Assembly (NCBI GenBank): GCA_002436115.1
Contig: DIXV01000036.1
Coordinates: forward strand, 1 to 9,651
From: Streptococcus sp. UBA6071
GTDB taxonomy: Bacteria; Bacillota; Bacilli; Lactobacillales; Streptococcaceae
DNA: 9,651 nt
Direction: 5' to 3'
This document shows, piece after piece, positions 1 to 7,042 of the stretch. The notes under the pieces are model-generated. The model searched no databases and was not told where the DNA came from. It saw only the letters and a list, made by a program, of their open reading frames with translations. Position 1 is the stretch's first letter, and each line of letters begins with the position of its first letter. The translations under genes were made by a program, and so were the position numbers.

Positions 1-73
1 CTTAACGTCTTAAATGTTTGTCTTATTGTTCAAAAACTCAGCCATTCACTAGAATAAGTCACGCCATCTAAGC

Positions 74-109
74 AGACAGGGAATAAAATGGTGCTAGCTG
101 TCTCTTTTT
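74..109 (+). terminator. Weak possible intrinsic terminator; 1-196 has no supported gene
   Basis: Six-base arms AGACAG (74-79) and CTGTCT (98-103) enclose an 18-base loop and are followed by CTTTTTA on the plus strand. The T-run is on the plus side only, so if real it would end a transcript arriving from left of the window, convergent with the crcB genes. The stem is short and the loop large, so this is tentative. I found no open reading frame with a ribosome site, no tRNA and no repeat in the rest of 1-196. Confidence 0.25.
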
Positions 110-196
110 AGTTCGTTCACTGTGCTTATTTTAGGACTTCTTCTCCCCTTCTTTCAAACCTAAATGGACATCTCTATCTTTCAGTTTGCCTTCTCC

Positions 197-529
197 TTAG
201 ATTAAGAGACCAAAATAGACCATCGCTATCCCTAAGCCGTAGGTCAAACAGAGGTAAGACACGAATCGTTTTGGGGTTTTAAGGAGGTGAAGCAATTCGT
301 CGTTAAGGGTTGAGTAAGTTCCTAGCCCTCCCAAAAATCCTGCCGATAAAACTCGATAAAGTTCTTGGTTATGTACCTTGTCCCAAAAAAAGCCTATTAA
401 AAAAGCGGCTAATAAATTGGCTAGTAGGGTCCCAATAGGAATACTGGCTTTATCATTAGCGAAAGAGAAAACATAACGAACAAGGCATCCAAGACCACAG
501 GTCCCACCTATTAGAAAACATTCCAGCAT
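197..529 (-). CDS. crcB: CrcB/Fluc fluoride channel subunit (first of a pair, downstream gene)
   Basis: A 110-residue, four-helix membrane protein of the CrcB/Fluc family. These are dual-topology dimers that let fluoride leave the cytoplasm down its gradient. Family marks seen: GGTCGLGCLVRY near the N-terminus with R18, PIGTLLANLL with the pore Asn N38, and GFLGGLGTYSTL at 64-75, the helix-3 break that holds the central sodium ion and the F-box. At the usual F-box phenylalanines this chain has Tyr72 and Leu75. It is slightly shorter than typical members (about 120-130 residues). The ATG lies 2 bases after the stop of the upstream crcB, with GGTGGTAAG as ribosome site inside that gene's end, so the two are surely co-translated. 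Two adjacent genes suggest an obligate heterodimer with the subunits in opposite orientation (inference from the family). Confidence 0.9.
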   Translation of the reverse strand: MLECFLIGGTCGLGCLVRYVFSFANDKASIPIGTLLANLLAAFLIGFFWDKVHNQELYRVLSAGFLGGLGTYSTLNDELLHLLKTPKRFVSYLCLTYGLGIAMVYFGLLI

Positions 530-531
530 AA

Positions 532-906
532 CTACTTACCACCAGTCTTTTCTAACAAGCACCAAGATAGGTAAGCAAGGACTAGTCCACCTAATAGATG
601 AACCCCTAAAGACAGGATAAAGTCTTGCCATTGCCCTTTTTGAAGCGCTAGCGTCATATCTAATAAGGGGGAAGCCAAGGTAGTCAATGCCCCTAAAAAC
701 CCTAAACTCATTACTTTGACAGCCTTCTTTCCATAGCCTTTCCTAGAAAAATAGCCTTTCACGAGAAAGACTAAAAGAAAGACACCCAGATAATTGAGGA
801 CAACAAGGGTCCACTTACTGGGAAATATATACCCTAGATAGTAGCGGATAAGTCCTGAAAGGAAGGCCGCTGCAAATAAGAAAAGAGAAAGGGATTGTTT
901 TTTCAT
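532..906 (-). CDS. crcB: CrcB/Fluc fluoride channel subunit (second of a pair, upstream gene)
   Basis: A 124-residue, four-helix CrcB/Fluc homologue, the partner of the gene that follows 2 bases after its TAG stop. Recognisable parts: the N-terminal helix with SGLIRYYLG (R21), helix 2 with VVLNYLGVF (N38 matches the pore Asn), and the helix-3 break GFLGALTTLAS at 69-79. The F-box usually reads T-T-F-S-T-F; here it reads T75-T-L-A-S-P80, so both phenylalanines are lost. This chain is the more diverged of the two. The start is ATG 906 with TTGAGG about 6 bases upstream. It begins 64 bases after asnS in the same direction. I see no convincing promoter in that gap, so it may depend on read-through from asnS. 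No fluoride riboswitch consensus was recognised upstream. Confidence 0.88.
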   Translation of the reverse strand: MKKQSLSLFLFAAAFLSGLIRYYLGYIFPSKWTLVVLNYLGVFLLVFLVKGYFSRKGYGKKAVKVMSLGFLGALTTLASPLLDMTLALQKGQWQDFILSLGVHLLGGLVLAYLSWCLLEKTGGK

Positions 907-970
907 TAGAACCTCAATTTACCTCTGTAAGTTCAGCAAAAACATAAGGAGAAGCCAATCACTCGGAAGT

Positions 971-2311
971 TTATGGTTTTAAGCGATGTAACATCCGTGG
1001 GAATGGGATGGCTTCTCGAATGTGTTGGTTACCTGAGATAAAGGTTACAACACGCTCTAAGCCAAGGCCAAATCCTGAATGTGGAACACTGCCATACTTA
1101 CGAAGGTCGAGATACCAGTTGTAATCTTCTTCTGATAGTCCAAAGTCAAGTAACTTTTCTCTGAGATAGTCATAGTCTGTCGCACGTTCAGAACCCCCGA
1201 TGATTTCACCGTACCCTTCTGGTGCAATTAAGTCCGCACAAATAACCACATCATCACGAGTTGGATGAGGCTTCATATAAAAGGCCTTTATAGCTTTCGG
1301 ATAGTTGATGATAAAAGTTGGCACCCCATAGTAATTAGAAATGAAAGTTTCGTGTGGTGCTCCAAAGTCATCTCCCCAAGTGATCGGTTCATAATCAGCT
1401 TCTCCTGCTTTTTCTTGAAGAAGAAGAATGGCATCATCATAGCTCACTCGTTTAAAAGGCTCATCAAGGTATTTCTGAAGTAAAGACACATCTCTTTCTA
1501 ACACATCAAGAGCATAGGCACAATTTTTTAAAACAGAAGCAATTAAATGCTTAACATAGGCTTCTTGAACATCTAAGGATTCCTCATGCTTAACAAAGGC
1601 CATTTCTGGCTCAATCATCCAAAACTCTGTCAGATGACGTCGGGTTTTAGACTTTTCAGCACGAAAAGTTGGTCCAAAGGTAAATACCTTACCAAATGCA
1701 AAAGCTCCTGCCTCAGCATAAAGTTGACCTGTCTGAGAAAGATAAGCTGGCTGACCAAAATAATCTGTCTCAAAAAGTTCCGTCGTGCCCTCTGGTGCAG
1801 ACGAAGTCAAAATAGGAGGATCCAACTTAATAAAGCCCTGTTCATTAAAAAACTCATAAGTGGCTCGGATAATATCATTACGAACCTGCATAATAGCATG
1901 CTGTTTACGTGAACGTAACCATAAGTGTCGGTTATCCATGAGAAAATCAGTTCCATGCTCTTTTGGAGTAATCGGATAATCAATTGACTCACCGACAACC
2001 TCTAAATCTGTAACATCAAGTTCATAGCCAAATTTAGAACGCTGATCTTGCTTAACGACACCTGTCACAACAACAGCTGTTTCCTGGCTAAGTTTTTTAA
2101 TCGTATTAAACTTTTCCGTGCCTTCTTCTTCACCGTATTGATTAATAAAGTTGGGTTTAAAGGCAACTGCTTGGAAAAAGGCTGTTCCATCCCGTAATTG
2201 AAGAAAGGCAATCTTACCCTTACCCGACTTATTAGAAACCCAACCACCAATTGTGACCTCTTGGCCAACATGGTCCTTTACATTAATAATAGATAAGTAA
2301 TCTTTAGACAT
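971..2311 (-). CDS. asnS: Asparaginyl-tRNA synthetase
   Basis: Class IIb synthetase that charges tRNA-Asn with asparagine using ATP in the cytoplasm. The 446-residue length is normal. An N-terminal OB-fold anticodon-binding domain spans about 17-107 ([19 protein letters not shown], then LQLRDG). The class II catalytic core starts near 120 with [19 protein letters not shown]. Motif 2 is [16 protein letters not shown] at 216-231, and motif 3 is GFGLGLERV at 413-421, with the ATP-binding Arg420. The C-terminus IPFPRMLHR is typical of AsnRS/AspRS relatives. The start is ATG 2311, with AAAAGGGA just upstream. It lies 20 bases after the aminotransferase gene, so it is third in the ypmB-aspC-asnS operon; the linkage pairs aspartate synthesis with asparagine use. 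No T-box leader is present: the operon leader is only about 25 bases. Confidence 0.97.
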   Translation of the reverse strand: MSKDYLSIINVKDHVGQEVTIGGWVSNKSGKGKIAFLQLRDGTAFFQAVAFKPNFINQYGEEEGTEKFNTIKKLSQETAVVVTGVVKQDQRSKFGYELDVTDLEVVGESIDYPITPKEHGTDFLMDNRHLWLRSRKQHAIMQVRNDIIRATYEFFNEQGFIKLDPPILTSSAPEGTTELFETDYFGQPAYLSQTGQLYAEAGAFAFGKVFTFGPTFRAEKSKTRRHLTEFWMIEPEMAFVKHEESLDVQEAYVKHLIASVLKNCAYALDVLERDVSLLQKYLDEPFKRVSYDDAILLLQEKAGEADYEPITWGDDFGAPHETFISNYYGVPTFIINYPKAIKAFYMKPHPTRDDVVICADLIAPEGYGEIIGGSERATDYDYLREKLLDFGLSEEDYNWYLDLRKYGSVPHSGFGLGLERVVTFISGNQHIREAIPFPRMLHRLKP

Positions 2312-2331
2312 ATTTTCCCTTTTCTAATGTG

Positions 2332-3513
2332 TTAATTGTTTGACATATATACTTTTAAGCGATTAACCGCTTCTTTCAATGTTTCCAAATCAGTGGCGTA
2401 GCTAAGGCGGACATTCTCATCAGCTCCAAAACCTGCTCCCGTCACTAAGGCCACACCTGTTTTTTCTAAGATATCAGTTGTGAAGCTTGTCACATCTGTA
2501 AAACCCTTCATCCTAATTGCTTCAGATACGTTTGGAAAAAGGTAGAAGGCTCCTTGAGGTTTAATGACCTTAAAACCAGGTACTTCTGAAAGCAAGGGGT
2601 AAATAGTGTTGAGACGCTCCTCGAACGCTTGACGCATCTTCTCAACTGTTTCCTGCTCTCCAAGAAGAGCCTCAATAGCTGCGTACTGAGAGGCTGTTGT
2701 TAAATTGGAAGTGGTTTGCCCGATGATTTTACTCATCGCCGTAATCAGTTCTGGCTCACCCGTAGCATAACCGACGCGCCAACCTGTCATGGCATACGTT
2801 TTTGAAACCCCATTGATTACTAGCGTTTGCTTTCGAATGGCTTCTGATAAGGTTGAAATAGGGGTAAAGGTGTGGCCATTATATACCAAGCGACCATAGA
2901 TATCATCTGCTAAAATGAGAACATCATTTTCCACTGCCCAGTTACCAATCGCTCGCAATTCATCTGCTCCATAAATCATTCCAGTTGGATTGGAGGGGGA
3001 GTTGAGAAGGAGAACCTTGGTCTTATCTGTTTTACTAGCTTTCAACTGTTCGACAGTCACTTTAAAGTCGGCTTCCTCAGTTGTCTTGACAAAAACGGGG
3101 CGACCTTCAGCCATCTTAACCTGATCTGCATAAGATACCCAGTAAGGACTTGGAATGATGACCTCGTCTTCAGGATCAATCACTGCTAGGAAAAACGCAT
3201 AGAGTAAAAATTTTGCTCCTGTCCCCGCTACAATCTGATTGAGAGAGGGACGATAGCCGTAAAATGTCTCCACATGCTGGCTGATAGCTTCTTTTAAGGC
3301 AGGTAAACCGCTAGCAACCGTATAAAAGCTAGCTGAACCGTCCTCAATAGCCTTAATAGCTGCCTCTTGGACATTCTTTGGTGTTGGGAAATCAGGCTCC
3401 CCAAGTGTTAAACTTAAGATATCTCGCCCTTGTGCTTTCAGCGTTTTGGCTCGAGCAGAAGCCTGTAAAGTGACGCTTTCTTCCATTGTTAGAACACGTT
3501 GTGACAGTTTCAT
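2332..3513 (-). CDS. aspC: Aspartate aminotransferase (class I, AspB type)
   Basis: PLP enzyme that interconverts oxaloacetate plus glutamate with aspartate plus 2-oxoglutarate in the cytoplasm. The 393-residue length fits the Bacillus AspB branch of fold-type I aminotransferases. Landmarks: LTLGEPDFPTP (36-45) at the substrate cleft, NSPSNPTG with N175, LADDIYGRLVY with D203 (pyridine nitrogen) and Y206, SKTYAMTGWRVGY with Schiff-base K238 and the phosphate-binding Arg246, and R369 in VRLSYA, which binds the substrate alpha-carboxylate. All catalytic residues are intact. The start is ATG 3513, with AAGGAGG 6 bases upstream. The ATG overlaps the TGA of ypmB as ATGA, indicating translational coupling. 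Other class I specificities cannot be fully excluded, but the position between ypmB and asnS supports aspartate. Confidence 0.93.
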   Translation of the reverse strand: MKLSQRVLTMEESVTLQASARAKTLKAQGRDILSLTLGEPDFPTPKNVQEAAIKAIEDGSASFYTVASGLPALKEAISQHVETFYGYRPSLNQIVAGTGAKFLLYAFFLAVIDPEDEVIIPSPYWVSYADQVKMAEGRPVFVKTTEEADFKVTVEQLKASKTDKTKVLLLNSPSNPTGMIYGADELRAIGNWAVENDVLILADDIYGRLVYNGHTFTPISTLSEAIRKQTLVINGVSKTYAMTGWRVGYATGEPELITAMSKIIGQTTSNLTTASQYAAIEALLGEQETVEKMRQAFEERLNTIYPLLSEVPGFKVIKPQGAFYLFPNVSEAIRMKGFTDVTSFTTDILEKTGVALVTGAGFGADENVRLSYATDLETLKEAVNRLKVYMSNN

Positions 3514-3986
3514 AATCCCTCCTTAGAGATGAAATCTCCTGATTCAAAATCAATATAGTAATAGGTCCTATCAGCATAGACTTCCCAAACAGCCTTCTCA
3601 TCTATAGCACCCATGGTTACCTTCTTTGCTGACCCAGCACCATTTTCTTTGGCTACTGCTGCCGCCTCATCAGCAGTTAATCCGTGATTCAAGTTATAAA
3701 TCAACACATCACCTCCCGATTCGGGTACCAATACAGCCAGTTGGTCATTGTCTGCTGAGCGACCTTGCAAACTATAGTAGGTCTTTTCCTTGCTAAAGAT
3801 GGCAAAATTATCTATTTTGTCTAAATCACTGTAAGATTTCGCCACTTTCTCAGCTCTTGCTCTCGCGTCTTGATGCGGTTGAACGGACAAATCAAAAATC
3901 CAAATAATGGCGAAAGAAATGACTGCAAGGACCAACAAGAAGCCCAGAGTCAATTGTTGCCAAATTGATAAAGTTTTACTAGCCAC
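3510..3986 (-). CDS. YpmB-like single-pass membrane protein (DUF5590 type)
   Basis: A 158-residue protein with an N-terminal transmembrane helix at about 13-31 (QLTLGFLLVLAVISFAIIWI) and an extracytoplasmic remainder. The C-terminal half has two alternating helix/strand stretches, including LTADEAAAVAKENG and AVWEVYADRTYYYIDFESGDFISKEG. These resemble the PepSY/cystatin-like fold of the B. subtilis YpmB family. Biochemical function is unknown. Assignment rests on this architecture and on the gene order ypmB-aspB-asnS, which is the same in Bacillus. The start is GTG 3986, preceded by AGAGGAG. The gene overlaps aspC by 4 bases and is first in the operon. Confidence 0.82.
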   Translation of the reverse strand: MASKTLSIWQQLTLGFLLVLAVISFAIIWIFDLSVQPHQDARARAEKVAKSYSDLDKIDNFAIFSKEKTYYSLQGRSADNDQLAVLVPESGGDVLIYNLNHGLTADEAAAVAKENGAGSAKKVTMGAIDEKAVWEVYADRTYYYIDFESGDFISKEGL

Positions 3987-4018
3987 AAAACGCTCCTCTA
4001 TCTTATAATCTGTTGTCT

Positions 4019-4048
4019 ATTATACACTAAAAGAGCCTAGATTTCTAA
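4019..4048 (-). promoter_or_regulatory. Promoter of the ypmB-aspC-asnS operon
   Basis: On the minus strand TATAAT (4019-4024) is a perfect -10. TTAGAA (4043-4048) is a fair -35 at 18 bases. The predicted RNA start is near 4012, giving a leader of about 25 bases with AGAGGAG before the GTG. The leader is too short for a T-box or other riboswitch. Confidence 0.65.
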
Positions 4049-4061
4049 CTTTTCTTAAAAA

Positions 4062-4095
4062 TGATGAGCAACTTTTTTTAAAAAAAGTCTCATCA
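4062..4095 (-). terminator. Terminator-like palindrome with no gene in front of it
   Basis: A perfect 18-bp palindrome ACTTTTTTTAAAAAAAGT (4071-4088) is flanked by TGATGAG (4062-4068) and CTCATCA (4089-4095). A two-base CA bulge on the left is the only break. On the minus strand the hairpin is followed by TTTTT (4057-4061), as in an intrinsic terminator; the plus-strand side lacks a T-run. No minus-strand gene in the window feeds into it. Alternatives are an operator, or an AT-tract that bends DNA between the divergent promoters. Confidence 0.5.
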
Positions 4096-4162
4096 AAACA
4101 AATGGCAAGCTCCATAAATGATTTTACCACACTTCCTAAAGGAATAAAAATATAATCTTTTC

Positions 4163-4191
4163 TTGAATTTCCAGCCAAGTCCTGTTAAAAT
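4163..4191 (+). promoter_or_regulatory. marR promoter, predicted to give a leaderless mRNA
   Basis: TTGAAT (4163-4168), a 17-base spacer and TAAAAT (4186-4191), with the extended -10 element TG at 4183-4184. The -10 ends 6 bases before the ATG at 4198, so the expected RNA start is at or within a base or two of that A. Confidence 0.72.
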
Positions 4192-4197
4192 GGTTGC

Positions 4198-4647
4198 ATG
4201 AGAGACGATATACAAGCACTTATTCAAAAAAACCGTTCGGCCCTTAGTGATATCATCGCCTTACGCCGAACACTTCATACGATTTCCAAATTAGAGGCAC
4301 CTACTATCAAAAAACACGGCATTACCTTGACACAATTTGCTGTTTTAGAAAGCCTTTATAATAAAGGAGAACTCCGCATTCAAGACCTGATTGATAAAAT
4401 GTTAACAACTTCTGGCAATATGACCGTTGTTATTAGAAATATGATTCGTGACGGCTGGATTGTTCGTAAGTCTAATCCTGAAGATAAGAGAGCTTCTTTG
4501 ATTAACTTAACCCCCAAAGGGCGCCAATTTATTGAACAGATTTTGCCTGAACACTACGATAATATTGGTAACATTTTTGCTATCTTAACGGAAGAGGAGC
4601 GTAGGGATCTCGTCTCTATTCTGAAAAAATTCAAAAACTTGAGCTAA
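4198..4647 (+). CDS. MarR-family transcriptional repressor
   Basis: A 149-residue winged-helix regulator. The N-terminal dimerisation helix (about 1-35) is followed by the wHTH at about 43-105: ITLTQFAVLESLYNKGELRI, then recognition helix TTSGNMTVVIRNMIRDGWI, then the wing NPEDKRASLINLTPKG, which contains the family's D-K-R signature. A C-terminal dimerisation helix ends the protein. It contains no cysteine, so thiol oxidation as in OhrR/YodB is unlikely; a bound small molecule is more plausible. ATG 4198 is the only credible start: an in-frame TAA lies at 4186 and the next internal Met is residue 68. It has no Shine-Dalgarno site. It is 70 bases upstream of an FMN reductase, the usual partner of MhqR-like regulators, and probably represses that gene and perhaps itself. 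Confidence 0.92.
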   Translation: MRDDIQALIQKNRSALSDIIALRRTLHTISKLEAPTIKKHGITLTQFAVLESLYNKGELRIQDLIDKMLTTSGNMTVVIRNMIRDGWIVRKSNPEDKRASLINLTPKGRQFIEQILPEHYDNIGNIFAILTEEERRDLVSILKKFKNLS

Positions 4648-4650
4648 TTT

Positions 4651-4689
4651 ATTGCTAATTAGTGATAATAAAGGTATACTACTAGCATA
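4651..4689 (+). promoter_or_regulatory. FMN reductase promoter overlapped by two candidate MarR operators
   Basis: The promoter is TTGCTA (4652-4657), 17 bases, TATACT (4675-4680). The dyad ATTGCTAATTAGTGAT (4651-4666) covers the -35 and is symmetric around CTAATTAG, counting G-T pairs at the flanks. A second imperfect dyad, TATACTACTAGCATA (4675-4689), covers the -10 and shares the CTA..TAG half-sites. Their centres are about 24 bases apart. Placement directly downstream of marR makes them plausible repressor sites. Confidence 0.6.
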
Positions 4690-4717
4690 TTAAAACACCT
4701 AAAGGAGATATGACAAT

Positions 4718-5266
4718 ATGTCTAAAATTTTATTTATCGTTGGATCACTTCGTAAAGATTCTTTCAATGCACAATTAGCTGCAAAAGCAGAAGCTGTTTT
4801 AGCTGGTAAAGCTGAGGTAACTTACCTTGATTGGTCACAAATTCCATTTATGAACCAAGACATCGAAGTGCCTGCGCCTGCTAGTGTTGCTGCTGCACGA
4901 CAAGAAGTCTTAAACGCTGACGCTATCTGGCTCTTTACTCCTACCTATAACTTTATGTTACCAGGAACGATTAAAAATCTTTTTGACTGGCTTTCTCGTG
5001 CTCTTGATTTATCAGATCCGACAGGCCCTTCTGCTCTTCAAGACAAAGTTATTGCTGTTTCTTCTGTTGCTAACGGAACATCTCCAGAAGCCCTCTTTAC
5101 ACAGGCTCGTCAACTCTTCCCATTCATTCGTATGAATCTCGTTGAAAAACAAGTTGGCGTGAGCATTAACCCAGAAGCTTGGGGAACAGGAATCCTTGAT
5201 GTTTCAGAAGAAAGTTTATCCGAACTGCAAGCACAAGCACAAGCTCTCTTAGAAGCTACTAACTAA
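4718..5266 (+). CDS. NAD(P)H-dependent FMN reductase / quinone reductase, flavodoxin-like
   Basis: A 182-residue cytoplasmic flavoprotein of the NADPH-dependent FMN reductase family. The fold starts with the phosphate-binding loop after strand 1, [10 protein letters not shown] (8-17), where Ser10, Arg12, Ser15 and Asn17 grip the FMN phosphate. [21 protein letters not shown] (74-94, with P75, Y77, N78, G83, K86, N87, D90 and W91) is the isoalloxazine-binding loop and following helix typical of the family. Members pass two electrons from NAD(P)H to FMN, quinones, azo dyes or nitro compounds; the true substrate is unknown. AAAGGAG precedes the ATG by 10 bases. It has its own regulated promoter behind marR and ends at a strong terminator, which suggests a detoxification unit induced by electrophiles or quinones (inference). 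Confidence 0.92.
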   Translation: MSKILFIVGSLRKDSFNAQLAAKAEAVLAGKAEVTYLDWSQIPFMNQDIEVPAPASVAAARQEVLNADAIWLFTPTYNFMLPGTIKNLFDWLSRALDLSDPTGPSALQDKVIAVSSVANGTSPEALFTQARQLFPFIRMNLVEKQVGVSINPEAWGTGILDVSEESLSELQAQAQALLEATN

Positions 5267-5271
5267 TAACT

Positions 5272-5319
5272 AAAAACCTCCATCAGTCTAGCCTTCACTA
5301 GATTTGACGGAGGTTTTTT
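5272..5319. terminator. Bidirectional intrinsic terminator
   Basis: AAAAACCTCC (5272-5281) pairs with GGAGGTTTTT (5309-5318). An inner stem, TCAGTCTAG against CTAGATTTGA with one bulge, encloses a loop of about CCTTCA. T-runs occur on both strands. It sits between the convergent ends of the FMN reductase gene (5266) and the minus-strand membrane protein gene (5334) and should serve both. Confidence 0.9.
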
Positions 5320-5333
5320 CTTGTCCTTATGCC

Positions 5334-6278
5334 CTAGAACTTCTTTCCTGATGAGTCTGGTATACGAAAGTGTCTAATTGCATCATAGAGTTCTTCCAAA
5401 CGCATTTCTGCCTCCTGCTTGGTCTTCTTAATCGGGAGACGTTTTTTCTGATTGTTGTTCAAAAGGATCTCAACAACGATATCAGACGATAATGTCGTTG
5501 CTTTTGCTCTCTTATAAATGACTGTTTGAATTTGGACAATAGTTCTAATATCAACTAGCTGAATACCTTTAGCAAGACTTATCAAATGATGGCCATAGAT
5601 GAGCAAACCTAAGTCTTTCATCTGATAGTCAGCTTGTAAAAGATTGGATAATTTTCCTTCAAGTTCCGGATAAGAAGTGAAGAGTTCCTTCTTCGCCTGT
5701 CTCAGTTTAATTTCTCGCCATATAGCACTAGCTAAAAAGAAAGTTGCTACAAGCAAAAGAAGTCCAATACCGATATGTCTTACCCCTTCTTCCCATCTAA
5801 CTTTTGAAAGGGAGATGTAGCTATCTGTTGGTACCTGCCGTTCTGAAGAGGCATTCAGATCAGAAGCGATATCAGAGTATACTTCTCCTACTTCTGCTCC
5901 CGAGAGAATTTTAACCTTTAAATAGACAGGTTTATCACGCAAGCTATTGGATTTGCCAATTAAGTCTTTCACCTCTTTATCGCCAACAGGAGCTTCTAGA
6001 AGAGCCTGTCCATGATCGTGAGTGATGAGATAGATTTTGTCGGTACTTTCTGATGTCCGCATCTGAACAGGAACAATGGCATAGACGGCTACCGCCACCT
6101 CATCATAAACAATCTGGCTTGGGTCATAGCGTCTATCAGCTTGGTAATAGTTTTCAGCACTAGTCTGCCAACCTAGCCAAAACAAGAGGAGAGAAAAGGT
6201 GAGGCAAAGAACGCTTAGCAAAAATGGGAAAAAGGTGTTTCCTGATATTTTTTCCTTATTTTGGATTTTTTTTAGCAT
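5334..6278 (-). CDS. Unrecognised two-helix membrane protein with a PH-like cytoplasmic tail
   Basis: I do not recognise this 314-residue protein. It has one transmembrane helix at about 16-37 and a second at about 167-187. Between them lie about 130 presumably extracytoplasmic residues with several strand-like segments (VAVAVYAIVPVQM, KIYLITHD, VYLKVKIL). The tail from 188 is cytoplasmic. It begins with a basic helix (REIKLRQAKKELF), then shows a run of strands (GLLIYGHHLISL, GIQLVDIRTIVQIQTVIY, IVVEILLNNNQKKRLPI) capped by a helix (AEMRLEELYDAIRHF). That order looks like a bacterial PH-like domain; this is a pattern judgement, not a match. The start is ATG 6278 with AGGAGGT 6 bases upstream. 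It lies 26 bases after yaaA in the same direction, so the two are probably one transcript ended by the terminator at 5272-5319. Confidence 0.85.
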   Translation of the reverse strand: MLKKIQNKEKISGNTFFPFLLSVLCLTFSLLLFWLGWQTSAENYYQADRRYDPSQIVYDEVAVAVYAIVPVQMRTSESTDKIYLITHDHGQALLEAPVGDKEVKDLIGKSNSLRDKPVYLKVKILSGAEVGEVYSDIASDLNASSERQVPTDSYISLSKVRWEEGVRHIGIGLLLLVATFFLASAIWREIKLRQAKKELFTSYPELEGKLSNLLQADYQMKDLGLLIYGHHLISLAKGIQLVDIRTIVQIQTVIYKRAKATTLSSDIVVEILLNNNQKKRLPIKKTKQEAEMRLEELYDAIRHFRIPDSSGKKF

Positions 6279-6304
6279 AGAGACCTCCTAGTTACTGCTT
6301 GCTA

Positions 6305-7036
6305 TCACGCAAGCTTTTTTACAAAGACCAAGGTCTTATGAGTTGAGTAATGATCCTGATAGGCAAAGCCATCAAACCTCAATTCTTTCAGTTCTGCTAC
6401 TGCTGTGACTTGTTGCTTAACTAATTCGTTTAGACACTTGCCACGAGCTTTTTTTGAGATGGTTGAATGTTTCTTCAGTTGACCATCTTTTTCCTCCATA
6501 AAAGTGCATCTTATCATCTTATCCTGAACGGACTTTGAAAAAACCGTCTCAAACTCACTGGATAATAAGGAAATAAGGATATCATCATCCGCTACTTCAG
6601 CATCAAAATGCGGTCGCCAGTAATGCTTTAACGTTTTGCCCTCAACCTTTAAGGGGGTTAAAAAATCTAGGCGATGGGCAGATATATTAGTAAAAACAGG
6701 AAGCATCCCATAAAGAGCAGATGTGATGTAAACATGCTTTTCCAAATAGGAGAGGTCTTTAGGGCTCAAGTCTCTTCGTTGTATCTGGCGATACATCAAG
6801 CCATCAAACAATTGCCAAGCAGGATAAGCCAAGGCTTTTCCCGACTTCAAAGCTACTAGACGAGTGGCTTCCTCTTCTGCTCGTTCTGGCTTGATCTTGT
6901 AAAGGTTAATCAATTCAGGTACTGATAGTTGGCTAAGGTGTTCCAAAACTAGTTTAACTTGGGGAGTGAGTTCTGGCATTAACTGGCTTTTAGCTGTGAA
7001 AGCCAGTTCTTTAGCCGTCGGCATTAAAATCTTCAT
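6305..7036 (-). CDS. yaaA: YaaA family (UPF0246/DUF328) peroxide-stress protein
   Basis: A 243-residue member of the YaaA family. In E. coli it lowers intracellular free iron during peroxide stress and has a DNA-binding fold; the streptococcal role is inferred. Family marks: the N-terminal MKILMPTAKEL, a central stretch on AWQLFDGLMYRQI, YGMLPVFTNISAHRLDF followed by LKHYWRPHF, SSEFETVFSK, and a C-terminal STISKKARGKCLNEL. ATG 7036 is chosen over the upstream ATG at 7105 because family proteins begin at MKIL, the length then fits (about 240-250), and the 23 extra residues would lie across a strong promoter. There is no Shine-Dalgarno site before 7036. It heads a pair with the membrane protein gene and is divergent from the MocR regulator. 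Confidence 0.92.
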   Translation of the reverse strand: MKILMPTAKELAFTAKSQLMPELTPQVKLVLEHLSQLSVPELINLYKIKPERAEEEATRLVALKSGKALAYPAWQLFDGLMYRQIQRRDLSPKDLSYLEKHVYITSALYGMLPVFTNISAHRLDFLTPLKVEGKTLKHYWRPHFDAEVADDDILISLLSSEFETVFSKSVQDKMIRCTFMEEKDGQLKKHSTISKKARGKCLNELVKQQVTAVAELKELRFDGFAYQDHYSTHKTLVFVKKLA

Positions 7037-7042
7037 AAAACG

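Noticed and set aside
133..196. Open stretch after the crcB stop, with GGAGAAGG nearby, reading 21 codons in frame before the next stop
   Set aside because: No usual start codon follows the ribosome-like site, and the only ATG there reaches a stop after two codons; read-through is unsupported.
907..970. Fluoride riboswitch before crcB
   Set aside because: The 64-base gap is filled by the end of asnS context and a ribosome site; I could not find the riboswitch's conserved elements.
1265..2271. Several short open frames on both strands within asnS
   Set aside because: All overlap a conserved synthetase in the correct frame; none has a convincing ribosome site or recognisable product.
3987..4018. 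T-box leader for the ypmB-aspC-asnS operon
   Set aside because: The predicted leader is about 25 bases, far too short for a T-box specifier and antiterminator.
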